Under the pieces are notes generated by a model, which saw nothing but the letters and a program-made list of their open reading frames with translations, did no database searches and was not told where the DNA came from. A stretch of 64,000 nucleotides of DNA from Streptomyces sp. RFCAC02 (GTDB taxonomy: Bacteria; Actinomycetota; Actinomycetes; Streptomycetales; Streptomycetaceae). The stretch spans positions 909,501 to 973,500 of the forward strand of contig NZ_SAUH01000001.1 of the NCBI RefSeq assembly GCF_004193175.1, in the 5' to 3' direction. This document shows positions 33,191-41,338 of the stretch, one piece after another; the stretch's first letter is position 1, and every line of letters begins with the position of its first letter. The translations under genes and the position numbers were made by a program.

Positions 33191-33393
33191 GGCAGGGACC
33201 CGCCTTCCATGTCTCGTTGCGGCGGCGCGCACAGCGACAGCCCCATCTCCTGCGCGGCCTCCGACAGGAGCGTCAAGAGCTGGGCGGCCGTCACGAGTTC
33301 CGGTCGTTCCTGCTGTTCACCGAAGAACAGCAGGAACGAGAAGTCGTCCGCTCGCCGCAGAGGGATGCGCAGCCCCGGAGTGACCCCGTACAT
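33187..33393 (-). CDS. 68-residue hypothetical protein heading the coupled chain
   Basis: The first gene of the chain encodes 68 residues (MYGVTPGLRIPLRRADDFS at the start) with a probable helix around ELVTAAQLLTLLSEAAQ. It is coupled to the ATP-binding gene by a GTGA overlap. Its coding sequence contains a perfect 15-bp inverted repeat (33304-33339). I do not recognise the family. It could be a partner of the ATPase-like protein. Confidence 0.65.
   Translation of the reverse strand: MYGVTPGLRIPLRRADDFSFLLFFGEQQERPELVTAAQLLTLLSEAAQEMGLSLCAPPQRDMEGGSLP
33304..33339. repeat. Perfect 15-bp inverted repeat inside a coding region
   Basis: The arms 33304-33318 and 33325-33339 are exactly complementary around a 6-nt loop (ACCGAA). 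The sequence lies within the 68 aa gene, encoding FLLFFGEQQER, and would form a strong hairpin in its mRNA or serve as a protein-binding palindrome. Confidence 0.8.
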
Positions 33394-33508
33394 GGCTCAG
33401 CCCTCCGACGAACTCGGCGCGCTACACGCACTGTTGATCGCTCGCCACTCGACGCGACGAACGGGAACAAGGTAGACCTGCACTCATCACGCCCGCAAGG
33501 GCACACCA

Positions 33509-33520
33509 TGCACATGTGCA
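33509..33520. promoter_or_regulatory. 12-bp palindrome in the divergent XRE/ATP-binding gap
   Basis: TGCACATGTGCA is a perfect palindrome in the 197-nt space between the small-gene chain (minus) and the XRE gene (plus). It is a good candidate operator for the XRE protein or a global regulator. Confidence 0.45.
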
Positions 33521-33590
33521 GAAAAGCAGGCCGGTAGATCCGACGTCCCCCCGTGGGGCAGACTGGACGCGATGGATGGGAGAGGGGCGC

Positions 33591-34454
33591 ATGGCCAGCA
33601 CATTCCGCAGCCGCAGACTCGGGGCTGAGCTGCGACAACTCCGCGAAGACACCGGTCTCAGCGCGGAAGCTGTAGCCAAGCAGATGGAGTTCTCGCGCCC
33701 CAAGCTGAGCCGCATAGAGGCGGGCGAGGTCCGCGTCTCGCAGAACGACCTCAAAGCGTTGCTGCACCTGTACGGGGTTGACGACGATGCACGCCGCACC
33801 CGGTTCATCGAGTCCGCCCGCGACGCCAGGAAGCGCGGATGGTGGCAGACCTACGCCGACTCCCTGCCTCGCGAGTACACGGACTACATCGCCCTGGAAG
33901 CCGATGCGACGGATATTCGGACCTTCCAGCCCATCCTGATCCCCGGCCTACTGCAGACCGAGAGGTACATGCGGGCAGCGATCAGAGCCAATCCCGCGAT
34001 CATGCCGCCCGCCGACGTCGACAAGCTCGTGCGGATCCGCTTTGAGCGGCAGACCATCCTCGGGCGTGACCAGCCACCTCGGTTGTGGGCGATCCTCGGC
34101 GAAGCGGCCCTGCGGCAAACAGTGGGCGGAGCCGATGTGATGGTCGAACAGATCCGTCACCTGGAGAAGCTGACCGCCTCCCAGCACATCGTCATCCAAG
34201 TGTTGCCGTATTCGGCCGGTGCTCACGCGGGACTGACCGGGCCGTTCGTCTGCTTCTCCCTCCCTCGCGATCCGGACATCGTCTGCGTGGAGAACATGAC
34301 CGGGACGCTCTACATGGATCGCGCCGGTGAACGTCAGGGATACAACTCGGCCTTCGACCATCTCCGGGCAGCCGCCGACAACCCCGCCGACTCTCTCGTC
34401 CGAATGCAGGGGGTGGCCGAAGAAATGCAGAAGTACTGGAAGGACACACGATGA
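33591..34454 (+). CDS. XRE-family regulator with DUF5753 (WhiJ-like)
   Basis: The 287 aa protein has an N-terminal XRE helix-turn-helix (about residues 10-65, LSAEAVAKQMEFSRPKLSRIE) and a C-terminal DUF5753 domain (RGWWQTYADSLPREYTDYI, then IPGLLQTERYMRAAI). This is the WhiJ/BldB-locus type that streptomycetes keep in many paralogues, usually with DUF397 and ATP-binding partners, several affecting development. ATG 33591 follows GGGAGAGGGG. Its stop overlaps the first DUF397 gene as ATGA. G+C at the third position is somewhat lower than in neighbours, as is usual for these loci. Confidence 0.9.
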   Translation: MASTFRSRRLGAELRQLREDTGLSAEAVAKQMEFSRPKLSRIEAGEVRVSQNDLKALLHLYGVDDDARRTRFIESARDARKRGWWQTYADSLPREYTDYIALEADATDIRTFQPILIPGLLQTERYMRAAIRANPAIMPPADVDKLVRIRFERQTILGRDQPPRLWAILGEAALRQTVGGADVMVEQIRHLEKLTASQHIVIQVLPYSAGAHAGLTGPFVCFSLPRDPDIVCVENMTGTLYMDRAGERQGYNSAFDHLRAAADNPADSLVRMQGVAEEMQKYWKDTR

Positions 34455-34663
34455 CAGCCCGGGACAGCGTCGGACCATGGCGCAAGAGCACGTACAGCAG
34501 CGCCAACGGCGACTGTGTCGAGGTCGCCGACAGCGGCGGCGGTGACGGCTTCGGTCTCGCCGTGCGTGATTCCAAGCGGCCGGGCGGGCGTGTGCTCGCC
34601 TTTGCCGCGCCGCAGTGGTCGGCGTTCCTCGCTCTCGCGACGACCACCAAGCCCGGCCGCTGA
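34451..34663 (+). CDS. DUF397 protein, copy 1
   Basis: The 70 aa protein is a complete DUF397 domain (WRKSTYSSANGDCVEVA, then VRDSKRPGGRVLAF and WSAF). DUF397 proteins are small partners of WhiJ-like regulators. It is coupled to the XRE gene by ATGA (34451-34454). It is almost identical to the gene at 35121-35333, including the hairpin that follows. Confidence 0.88.
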   Translation: MTARDSVGPWRKSTYSSANGDCVEVADSGGGDGFGLAVRDSKRPGGRVLAFAAPQWSAFLALATTTKPGR

Positions 34664-34672
34664 CAAGCATGT

Positions 34673-34700
34673 TGCCGCCCGGCCGGTGAGCCGGGCGGCA
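34673..34700 (+). terminator. Hairpin after DUF397 copy 1
   Basis: An 11-bp stem (34673-34683 with 34690-34700) and 6-nt loop follow the stop by 10 nt. The same hairpin recurs 670 nt downstream after copy 2. Confidence 0.65.
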
Positions 34701-34756
34701 CAGGACAGACGTCCGGATCAACCGCACCGTCCGCGGCCGTCATTGCGGTCAAGCCG

Positions 34757-34891
34757 GTGACAACCAGCACGTCCCTGGCCGATGATGAATCGACGGCGCC
34801 GAGTGAGTTCGTCCTTTCCCACACCAAAGCGCTCGGCGAGATAGTGCGGCTCCAACTCATCCGCGATGTGGTCGAGGAGCACAACCGATGA
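34757..34891 (+). CDS. 44-residue hypothetical ORF coupled to the second DUF397 gene
   Basis: A 44-codon frame from GTG 34757 ends in an ATGA overlap with the DUF397 gene at 34888. The C-terminal half (KALGEIVRLQLIRDVVEEHNR, read as two short stretches) looks like an amphipathic helix. It may be a small partner protein or the remnant of a longer gene. Start and coding status are uncertain; the overlap is the main support. Confidence 0.4.
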   Translation: MTTSTSLADDESTAPSEFVLSHTKALGEIVRLQLIRDVVEEHNR

Positions 34892-35118
34892 TCGAGAAGG
34901 TGGATCTCTCGCAGGCCGTCTGGTCCAAGAGTCACCGCAGCAATGGCGGCGACAACTGCTTGGAGGTGGCTTTCGTCGGCGAGGTCGTGGCCCTGCGGGA
35001 CTCCAAGGACGTCGGGCACCCGGATGCGAAGGTCCTCGTGCTGTCGCTGGACGACTACAAGGCGTTCGTCGGCGGCGTCCAGGACGGCCAGGCCGAGTTG
35101 CTTCCCCGAGAGGAATGA
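34888..35118 (+). CDS. DUF397 protein, divergent paralogue
   Basis: The 76 aa product is a DUF397 domain clearly different from its two neighbours (AVWSKSHRSNGGDNCLEVA, VALRDSKDVG, DYKAFVGGV). It lies between the duplicated copies and is coupled to a 44-codon ORF upstream. Copy 2 starts only 2 nt after its stop. Confidence 0.85.
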   Translation: MIEKVDLSQAVWSKSHRSNGGDNCLEVAFVGEVVALRDSKDVGHPDAKVLVLSLDDYKAFVGGVQDGQAELLPREE

Positions 35119-35120
35119 CC

Positions 35121-35333
35121 ATGGACCCCCGAGACGGTACCGGGCTCTGGCGCAAGAGCACATACAGCAGCACCAACGGCGACTGTGTCGAGGTTGCCGA
35201 CAGCGGTGGCGGTGACGGCTTCGGTCTCGCCGTGCGTGATTCCAAGCGGCCGGGTGGGCGTGTGCTCGCCTTTGGCGTGCCGCAGTGGTCGGCGTTCCTC
35301 GCCCTCGCGACGGGCGCGAAGACCGGTCACTGA
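35121..35333 (+). CDS. DUF397 protein, copy 2
   Basis: The 70 aa protein differs from copy 1 (34451-34663) at about a dozen positions, mostly at the two ends; the central block from WRKSTYSS to VLAF has one change. The ATG follows the previous stop by 2 nt, with GAGAGGAA upstream. The duplicate includes the downstream hairpin. Confidence 0.88.
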   Translation: MDPRDGTGLWRKSTYSSTNGDCVEVADSGGGDGFGLAVRDSKRPGGRVLAFGVPQWSAFLALATGAKTGH

Positions 35334-35342
35334 CGAGCGTGT

Positions 35343-35370
35343 TGCCGCCCGGCCGGTGGGCCGGGCGGCA
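35343..35370 (+). terminator. Hairpin after DUF397 copy 2
   Basis: The 11-bp stem (35343-35353 with 35360-35370) is the same as that at 34673-34700 apart from one loop base. It ends the plus-strand chain just before the convergent gene. Confidence 0.65.
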
Positions 35371-35378
35371 GTGGGTGG

Positions 35379-36869
35379 TCAGCCGAGGGAGCGTGCCTTG
35401 AAAGCCGCGCGGCGGGCCTGTTTCGCGATCGTCCGGTCCGTGTGCACGCGGCCCACGGCGTCCAGCACGTCCGCCGTCGCCGGGTGACCCGTCGCCCAGA
35501 CGCGGTCGAAGAACTCCTCGTCCTCCCGCACGAGCGCCGACACCAGCTTCCGCAGCTCCTCCTCGTCGTCCTCCCGGTCCGAGGTGGCCAGGTGGGCGGC
35601 GATGCTGTCGATCGTCAGCCAGAACATCATCTCCGCCGGCGGCTCCGGCACGTCCGTGGCGTCGCGGTCGGCCAGCCACACGCGGGCCAGCCCGCCGAGC
35701 TGCGGATCGTCCAGCACGGAACGGACCGCCTTCTCCGCGCCGTCGCCCAGCAGCGACAGCATGAGCTGGCAGCCGAGGCGGCGGGGCGGCCCGCCCGCGT
35801 CGTCGCCGCGTGCGGCGGCCAGCAGCGCGGTGGCGGCCTCGCCGGCGTCCCGGCCGGCGAGCCACCGTTCGCCCTCCTCGCGGGCCACGCGCCCCGACCA
35901 CAGCGGCAGCGCCGACAGCAGCGCCGCCGCGTCCGCGCCGGCCAGGTCGCCGACGGCGGGCGCCGACACCCCGGCGTCGGTCAGGCGGCGGCGGATCGCG
36001 TACAGGCCGAGGGGCGTGAGGCGGACGGCGCCGTAACGGCTCAGGTCGTCGTCCCCGTCCGGGGAGCCGGCCTCCTCGTCCGTCAGGACCGTCTCGTCCA
36101 CCGGCCGGTGGTCGAGCAGCCCGGTGCCCGTCAGGGCGGCGAACTGGTCGTCCAGCTTCAGGACGGCCGCCATCACCTCGTTCACGTCCTCGTCCGCGAG
36201 CTCCTCGCTGTCCTCGGGCAGCAGCGCGGCGGCGGCGACCATCGGGAGCGGGATCATCGACGCGCCCTGGCCCGCCTCGTCCATGCCGGCCAGCATGTAC
36301 AGGCTGGCGAGCGCCCCGTCGAGGAACTCGGCCTCCTCGTCCGGGTCCCACTCCAGCGCGTCCAGGTCGATGGCCGACGGATCGATGCCGCCGTCCTCGG
36401 TGATGGCGTCCGCCAGGTCGGGCATGCCGCCGACCAGTTCCTCCAGGGTGGGTGTGGCCGCGTCGCCGAGGACCGCCTCGAAGCCCTCCGTCCAGACGTC
36501 CAGCACATCGGCCGGGTCGCCCCCGGTGACCAGTTCCAGCTCGGGACCGGTCGTGGCCGTGCCGGCCCCGTCGTCGCCGTCGTCGTCCTCCTCGACGCGG
36601 ACGAGGCCGGTGTCGACGGCGAAGTGCCAGGCGTCGGCGGCGAGACCGAGGCCCTCGTCACCGCCGTCGAGGCCGAGCGCCGCCGCGGCCGACGCCAGGC
36701 GGTCGTCGGCCAGGTCGCCGTCCGCGTCGACCGGCACACCGGCGGCGGCCCAGCGGGCCAGCTCGATCGCGCGGGACATCAGCGGGGACGCCAGGGCGTC
36801 CCGGGCCAGTTCCTCGTCGGAGGGCAGCCGTACGGGCGGCATGGCGGGCCGCGCATCTCCGGGGTTCAC
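35379..36869 (-). CDS. Large acidic hypothetical protein
   Basis: The 496 aa product is strongly acidic, with Asp/Glu clusters (EEDDDGDDGAG near residue 95, DREDDEEELRK near residue 430), no signal peptide and no membrane segment. It is probably all-helical, with repeated LADxD-type segments that may form HEAT-like repeats. I do not recognise a catalytic motif. I choose GTG 36869 because AGGAG lies 9 nt before it; ATG 36884 contains that same ribosome site in its own coding sequence. It diverges from the nuclease-like gene. Confidence 0.7.
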   Translation of the reverse strand: MNPGDARPAMPPVRLPSDEELARDALASPLMSRAIELARWAAAGVPVDADGDLADDRLASAAAALGLDGGDEGLGLAADAWHFAVDTGLVRVEEDDDGDDGAGTATTGPELELVTGGDPADVLDVWTEGFEAVLGDAATPTLEELVGGMPDLADAITEDGGIDPSAIDLDALEWDPDEEAEFLDGALASLYMLAGMDEAGQGASMIPLPMVAAAALLPEDSEELADEDVNEVMAAVLKLDDQFAALTGTGLLDHRPVDETVLTDEEAGSPDGDDDLSRYGAVRLTPLGLYAIRRRLTDAGVSAPAVGDLAGADAAALLSALPLWSGRVAREEGERWLAGRDAGEAATALLAAARGDDAGGPPRRLGCQLMLSLLGDGAEKAVRSVLDDPQLGGLARVWLADRDATDVPEPPAEMMFWLTIDSIAAHLATSDREDDEEELRKLVSALVREDEEFFDRVWATGHPATADVLDAVGRVHTDRTIAKQARRAAFKARSLG

Positions 36870-37068
36870 GATCGCACTCCTCATCACATGGTCCAGGACG
36901 AAGCTCCAGCCTAGATGAGCCCGCGCGGAGGCGTTGACGGTACGTCAGCCGCTCCCTGGGCCGCAGCGCCGCCGTGGCCGGCCGTTCACCGGGGCGGCGT
37001 TGACAGGGACACCACGACTGCGCGAACTTGACGCGCGTAGCGCCGTCGCCGCGTCCCGGAGGAAACCC

Positions 37069-38925
37069 GTGTCAGAACCCCGCCGTTCCCCCCGCCCCCG
37101 GGCCGCCGCGCGCCGCGGCGCCGTCGTCGGGCCGCTGCTCGCCGCCGGGCTGTGCGCCGGGCTGCTCGGCGCCCAGCCGTCCTCGGCCGCCGAGGGCGTC
37201 CGTGTGCACGACATCCAGGGCACGACCCGTCTGTCGCCCTACGCCGGGCAGCACGTCACGGACGTCCCCGGCGTCGTGACCGGCGTGCGGACCTACGGTT
37301 CGCGCGGCTTCTGGATGCAGGACCCGCGCCCGGACCGCGACCCCGCGACCAGTGAGGGGGTGTTCGTGTACACCGGCTCGGCGCCGGGCGTCGCGGTCGG
37401 CGACTCCGTCCTCGTCGCCGGCGACGTCGGCGAGTACTACTACGGCGGCGCCGGATCCGGCGGGCAGTCCGTGACCCAGCTCTCCCGGCCGGACGTCACG
37501 GTCCTGTCGTCCGGGAACGCCCTGCCCGCGCCCGTCACCCTCGACGCCCGCTCCGTACCCGACCGCTACGCACCGGACGGCGACCCCGCCGCCGACGGCG
37601 GCATCGAGGGCCTGACGCTGCGGCCCCGCCGCTACGCGCTGGATCTGTACGAGTCGCTGGAGGGCATGTCGGTCTCGGTCACCGACGCGCCCGTCGTAGG
37701 GCCGAGCACCCCGTACTACGAGCTGTGGGTGACGGTCGAGCCGCACCGCAACCGCACCGCCGGGGGCGGCACGCGCTACGCCTCCTACAGTGCGCAGAAC
37801 GGCGGCCGCCTGAAGGTCGAGTCCCTGACCCCGGTCACCCAGCGGCCGTTCCCCGAGGCGGACGTCGGCGACGTCCTGGCCGGCACGACGACCGGTCCCC
37901 TCGACTACGACGAGTTCGGCGGCTACACCCTGGCCGCCCGCACCCTCGGCGACGTCACGGACGGCGGGCGCGCGCCGGAACGCACGCGGGCGCAACGCCG
38001 GGACGAGCTGGCCGTCGCGACGTACAACGTGGAGAACCTCGCCCCCTCCGACAGCCCGGAGAAGTACGAGCGGCTCGCCACCGCCGTCGTCGACGCGCTG
38101 GCGTCGCCCGACATCCTCGCGGTCGAGGAGATCCAGGACGACTCCGGCACCGAGGACGACGGGACGGTGACGGCCGGGGAGACGCTGCGGCGTTTCACCG
38201 ACGCGATCGCCGCCGCCGGCGGCCCCCGGTACGAGTGGCGGCTCATCGACCCGGAGGACGGCGCGGACGGCGGGCAGCCGGGCGGGAACATCCGCACCGC
38301 GTTCCTCTTCGACCCGGAGCGCGTGTCGTTCACCGACCGCCCCGGCGGGGACGCGGTGACGGGCACCGAGGTGGTGCGCGCGGGGCGCGGGGACGCAGCG
38401 CTGACGTACTCGCCGGGGCGCGTGGCGCCGGCCGACGGGGCGTGGGAGGACAGCCGCAAGCCCCTGGCGGGCGAGTTCGTCTTCCGCGGCGAGACGGTGT
38501 TCGTGATCGCCAACCACTTCGCGTCGAAGGGCGGTGACGAGCCCCTGGCCGGACGGTTCCAGCCCCCGGCGCGGGCGTCGGAGGAGCAGCGGGTGCGGCA
38601 GGGCGAGGTGGTGAACGCGTTCGTCCGCGCCATCGAGGCGGCCGACCGGGACGCGGCGGTCGTCGTCCTCGGCGACATCAACGACTTCGAGTTCTCCGGC
38701 ACGACGCGGGCGCTGACGGCGCACGGGGCGCTGCGTACGGCGGTGGCGAGCCTGCCGCCGTCGGAGCGGTACACGTACCTGTACCAGGGCAACTCGCAGG
38801 TCCTCGACCAGACGCTCGTGTCGCCTGGCGTCGGGCGGTTCGACTACGACATCGTCCACATCAACGCGGAGTTCGCCGACCAGGCGAGCGACCACGACCC
38901 GCAGGTGCTGCGCTTCCGCCCCTGA
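37069..38925 (+). CDS. Secreted endonuclease/exonuclease/phosphatase-family protein
   Basis: The 618 aa protein has a basic signal peptide (hydrophobic GAVVGPLLAAGLCAGLLGA). An OB-fold-like N-terminal domain (about residues 40-300, VHDIQGTTRLSPY...VTDVPGVVTGV) is followed by an EEP catalytic domain with VATYNVENL, AVEEIQDD, IANHFASKGG, VVLGDINDFE and the terminal SDHDP motif. This is the architecture of extracellular nucleases of the ExeM/NucH type, so it probably degrades DNA outside the cell and frees phosphate. GTG 37069 has GGAGGAAA at 6 nt. Confidence 0.87.
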   Translation: MSEPRRSPRPRAAARRGAVVGPLLAAGLCAGLLGAQPSSAAEGVRVHDIQGTTRLSPYAGQHVTDVPGVVTGVRTYGSRGFWMQDPRPDRDPATSEGVFVYTGSAPGVAVGDSVLVAGDVGEYYYGGAGSGGQSVTQLSRPDVTVLSSGNALPAPVTLDARSVPDRYAPDGDPAADGGIEGLTLRPRRYALDLYESLEGMSVSVTDAPVVGPSTPYYELWVTVEPHRNRTAGGGTRYASYSAQNGGRLKVESLTPVTQRPFPEADVGDVLAGTTTGPLDYDEFGGYTLAARTLGDVTDGGRAPERTRAQRRDELAVATYNVENLAPSDSPEKYERLATAVVDALASPDILAVEEIQDDSGTEDDGTVTAGETLRRFTDAIAAAGGPRYEWRLIDPEDGADGGQPGGNIRTAFLFDPERVSFTDRPGGDAVTGTEVVRAGRGDAALTYSPGRVAPADGAWEDSRKPLAGEFVFRGETVFVIANHFASKGGDEPLAGRFQPPARASEEQRVRQGEVVNAFVRAIEAADRDAAVVVLGDINDFEFSGTTRALTAHGALRTAVASLPPSERYTYLYQGNSQVLDQTLVSPGVGRFDYDIVHINAEFADQASDHDPQVLRFRP

Positions 38926-38975
38926 CCGGCGGCAACGCGGTGGACGGAGCGGCCGCGGGGAAGCAGACTGCGCGC

Positions 38976-39872
38976 ATGCACGATGTTCCCTTCGGCCGCT
39001 GCGCCGCCGCGATGATCACACCTTTCACCGACGACGGGGCGCTCGACCCCGGCGGCGCGCAGCGGCTCGCGACCCACCTCGTGGACCGCGGCGGCTGCGA
39101 CACGCTCGTCCTGAGCGGCACCACGGGCGAGTCAGGCACCACGTCGGACGCGGAGAAGGCGACGCTCGTGCGGGCCGTCGTGGAGGCGGTCGGTGACCGG
39201 GCGGCGATCGTGGCGGGCGTGGGGTCGGCGGACACCCGGCACTCCGTCGAACTGGCGCGGCAGGCCCGTTCGGCCGGCGCGCACGGCGTGCTGGTGGTGA
39301 CGCCGTACTACTCGCGCCCGACGCAGGAGGGCATCGTCGCACACCTCGGGACGGTCGCCGACGCGACGGACCTGCCGGTGATGCTGTACGACATCCCGGC
39401 GCGGACGGGCGAGGGCACGGCACTGACGGCCGACTCGCTGCGGCGGCTCGCCGAGCACCCCCGGATCGTGGCGGTGAAGGACTGCGCGGGCGACCTGATG
39501 AAGACGGGCCTCGTCCTCGCGGACACGGACCTCGCGTACTACGCGGGCAGCGAGGAACTGAACCTGCCGCTGCTCGCGATCGGCGCCCGCGGCGTGGTCA
39601 GCACGGTGGCGAACGTCGCCGGGGCGCAGGTGCGGGCGGTCGTGGACGCGTTCACGGCGGGGGACGCGGCGGAGGCGGGGCGGCGGCACCGCGCGCTGCT
39701 GCCGCTGGCGGACGCGGTGTTCGGGGAGGTGCCGGGGGCGGTCGCGGTGAAGGCGCTGTTCCGGGCGGCGGGCATGCCGGGCGGACCGGTACGGGCGCCG
39801 CTGCTTCCGGCCGGCCGGGAGACGACCGAACGCCTGGTGGCGGCCCTGCGGACGGCGCTCGGCGGACAGTGA
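38976..39872 (+). CDS. dapA: 4-hydroxy-tetrahydrodipicolinate synthase DapA
   Basis: DapA condenses pyruvate with aspartate semialdehyde in the lysine/diaminopimelate route. The 298 aa product keeps the true DapA motifs: AAMITPFTDDGALD, LSGTTGESGTTS, the Tyr/Arg site MLYDIPARTG and the Schiff-base Lys in IVAVKDC. This contrasts with the other two DHDPS-fold genes in the window. ATG 38976 comes 6 nt after CAGACT, so it may be leaderless; no ribosome site is seen. DapD of the same pathway lies 6 kb away. Confidence 0.88.
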   Translation: MHDVPFGRCAAAMITPFTDDGALDPGGAQRLATHLVDRGGCDTLVLSGTTGESGTTSDAEKATLVRAVVEAVGDRAAIVAGVGSADTRHSVELARQARSAGAHGVLVVTPYYSRPTQEGIVAHLGTVADATDLPVMLYDIPARTGEGTALTADSLRRLAEHPRIVAVKDCAGDLMKTGLVLADTDLAYYAGSEELNLPLLAIGARGVVSTVANVAGAQVRAVVDAFTAGDAAEAGRRHRALLPLADAVFGEVPGAVAVKALFRAAGMPGGPVRAPLLPAGRETTERLVAALRTALGGQ

Positions 39873-39883
39873 CGCGTCCGGCG

Positions 39884-40726
39884 TCACCGGACCCGGGACA
39901 CGGCCAGCTCGATGAGGTACCGCTTGGTGATCCGGCCGCCGTACGCCCCGTCGATCAGGCCGGCGACGCAGCCGAACAGGCCGTCCCTGGCCGCGTCCGG
40001 GAGGGCACGGTGTCCCGAGTAGGTCCGCAGCAGGTCCAGGTACTCCTGCGCGGAGTACGTGATATCCCGCTCGTACCGGCGCTCGGCCGTGGGGCCGAAC
40101 CGGCCGCTGCGCGCGACCTCTTCGGCGTGGTCCGACCCGTCGACTGCTGCTGCCTCGGGCGGCAGCAGTCCGGGCGGGGTGGCCGGGTCGAAGCGTTCGT
40201 AGCAGCGCTGGGCCTCGGCGAAGAAGTCCTCGGTGCCGCCCCGCACATGCTGGGTGCGCACCACGGCGAGCGCACCGCCCGGGCGCAGCGCGTCGGCCGC
40301 CTTGGTCACGCGCACCGCCGGGTCGATCCAGTGGAACGCCGTGGCCGAGACGACCGCGTCGAACGGTTCGCGGGGCAGCGGCCAGCTCTCGAAGTCGGAC
40401 GTCACCACCTCGGCCGTCCCGGCGCCGGCGACGTTCCGGCGGGCGATGGCCGCCATGCGTTCCCCCGCCTCGACGGCCGTGACGCGGCAGCCGCGCCGGG
40501 CCAGGGGCACCGTCGCCTGCCCGGTGCCGCACCCGATCTCCAGGACGCGGCTGCCGGCGCGGGCGTCCGCGAGCGCGGCGAGGTCGTCGAACAGTTCCGC
40601 CGGGTAACCGGGGCGGGCGCGGTCGTACAGCTCCGCGTCCTCGTCGAAGATCCGGGCCAGGCGCGCACGCCGGGACTCGTCGGGCCGGTCGTCGCGCCGT
40701 GCCGCCTGCGGGGAGTTGTCGGGCAT
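39884..40726 (-). CDS. Class I SAM-dependent methyltransferase
   Basis: The 280 aa protein has the SAM-binding motif I VLEIGCGTGQATVPLA (about residue 53), an acidic end of strand 2 (VTAVEAG) and SATAFHWIDP, as in the Methyltransf_11 family of small-molecule enzymes. The N-terminal FDEDAELYDRARPGYP is typical of the group. ATG 40726 is chosen over longer frames because conserved sequence begins there. The substrate is unknown. It converges on dapA and diverges from the AhpD-like gene. Confidence 0.85.
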   Translation of the reverse strand: MPDNSPQAARRDDRPDESRRARLARIFDEDAELYDRARPGYPAELFDDLAALADARAGSRVLEIGCGTGQATVPLARRGCRVTAVEAGERMAAIARRNVAGAGTAEVVTSDFESWPLPREPFDAVVSATAFHWIDPAVRVTKAADALRPGGALAVVRTQHVRGGTEDFFAEAQRCYERFDPATPPGLLPPEAAAVDGSDHAEEVARSGRFGPTAERRYERDITYSAQEYLDLLRTYSGHRALPDAARDGLFGCVAGLIDGAYGGRITKRYLIELAVSRVR

Positions 40727-40838
40727 GGGCGGCAGGCTACCGGCTGCGGGGAGACCCGCGTCACATCCGGTCGTGTCACAGGCGGCCGGGCTGTCTCGTC
40801 CCAGGGGTGAAGCACTCGCCACCACCGAGGAGGACACC

Positions 40839-41312
40839 ATGGACGCCCGGCTGAACTACTTCACGAACCCGGCCGTCGGCAAGGCCGTCAAGGGCCTCAT
40901 GTCGGCGGGCGCGACCTTCAAGGACCTGCCCGTGCCGGCCGCGACGCGGGAGCTGGTGTTCCTGCGCGTGAGCCAGATCAACGGCTGCGGCGTCTGCATC
41001 GACATGCACACGAAGGAAGCGGCCGCCGCCGGCGAGACCCCGGTGCGGCTGAACCTGGTCGCGGCGTGGCGGGAGGCCACCGTCTTCACCGGGGCCGAAC
41101 GGGCCGCGCTGGAGCTGGCGGAGGCGGGCACCCGGATCGCGGACGCGGCCGGCGGGGTCGGCGACGACGTGTGGGCACGGGCCGCGGAGCACTACGACGA
41201 GGACCAGCTCGCCGCCCTCGTGATGATGATCTCGTTCATGAACGCCGTGAACCGGCTGAACGTCATCACCCGGCAGCCGGCCGGCACGTACCGCGTCGGA
41301 CAGTTCCACTGA
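40839..41312 (+). CDS. Carboxymuconolactone decarboxylase (AhpD-like) family protein
   Basis: The 157 aa helical protein has the peroxidase-type CxxC plus His motif in QINGCGVCIDMHTKEA (about residues 47-62), as in AhpD-like alkylhydroperoxidases. GAGGAGG precedes ATG 40839. The ECF41 sigma gene follows 26 nt later on the same strand. This pairing is the known arrangement of ECF41 sigma factors with their target, so the gene is probably transcribed by its neighbour. Confidence 0.9.
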   Translation: MDARLNYFTNPAVGKAVKGLMSAGATFKDLPVPAATRELVFLRVSQINGCGVCIDMHTKEAAAAGETPVRLNLVAAWREATVFTGAERAALELAEAGTRIADAAGGVGDDVWARAAEHYDEDQLAALVMMISFMNAVNRLNVITRQPAGTYRVGQFH

Positions 41313-41338
41313 CGGCCGGGCCGGGAGAGGAGAGAGCC

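Noticed and set aside
36980..37010. PHO-box-like GTTCACC ... GTTGACA before the nuclease gene
   Set aside because: The repeat spacing is 15 nt, not 11, and only one unit matches well.
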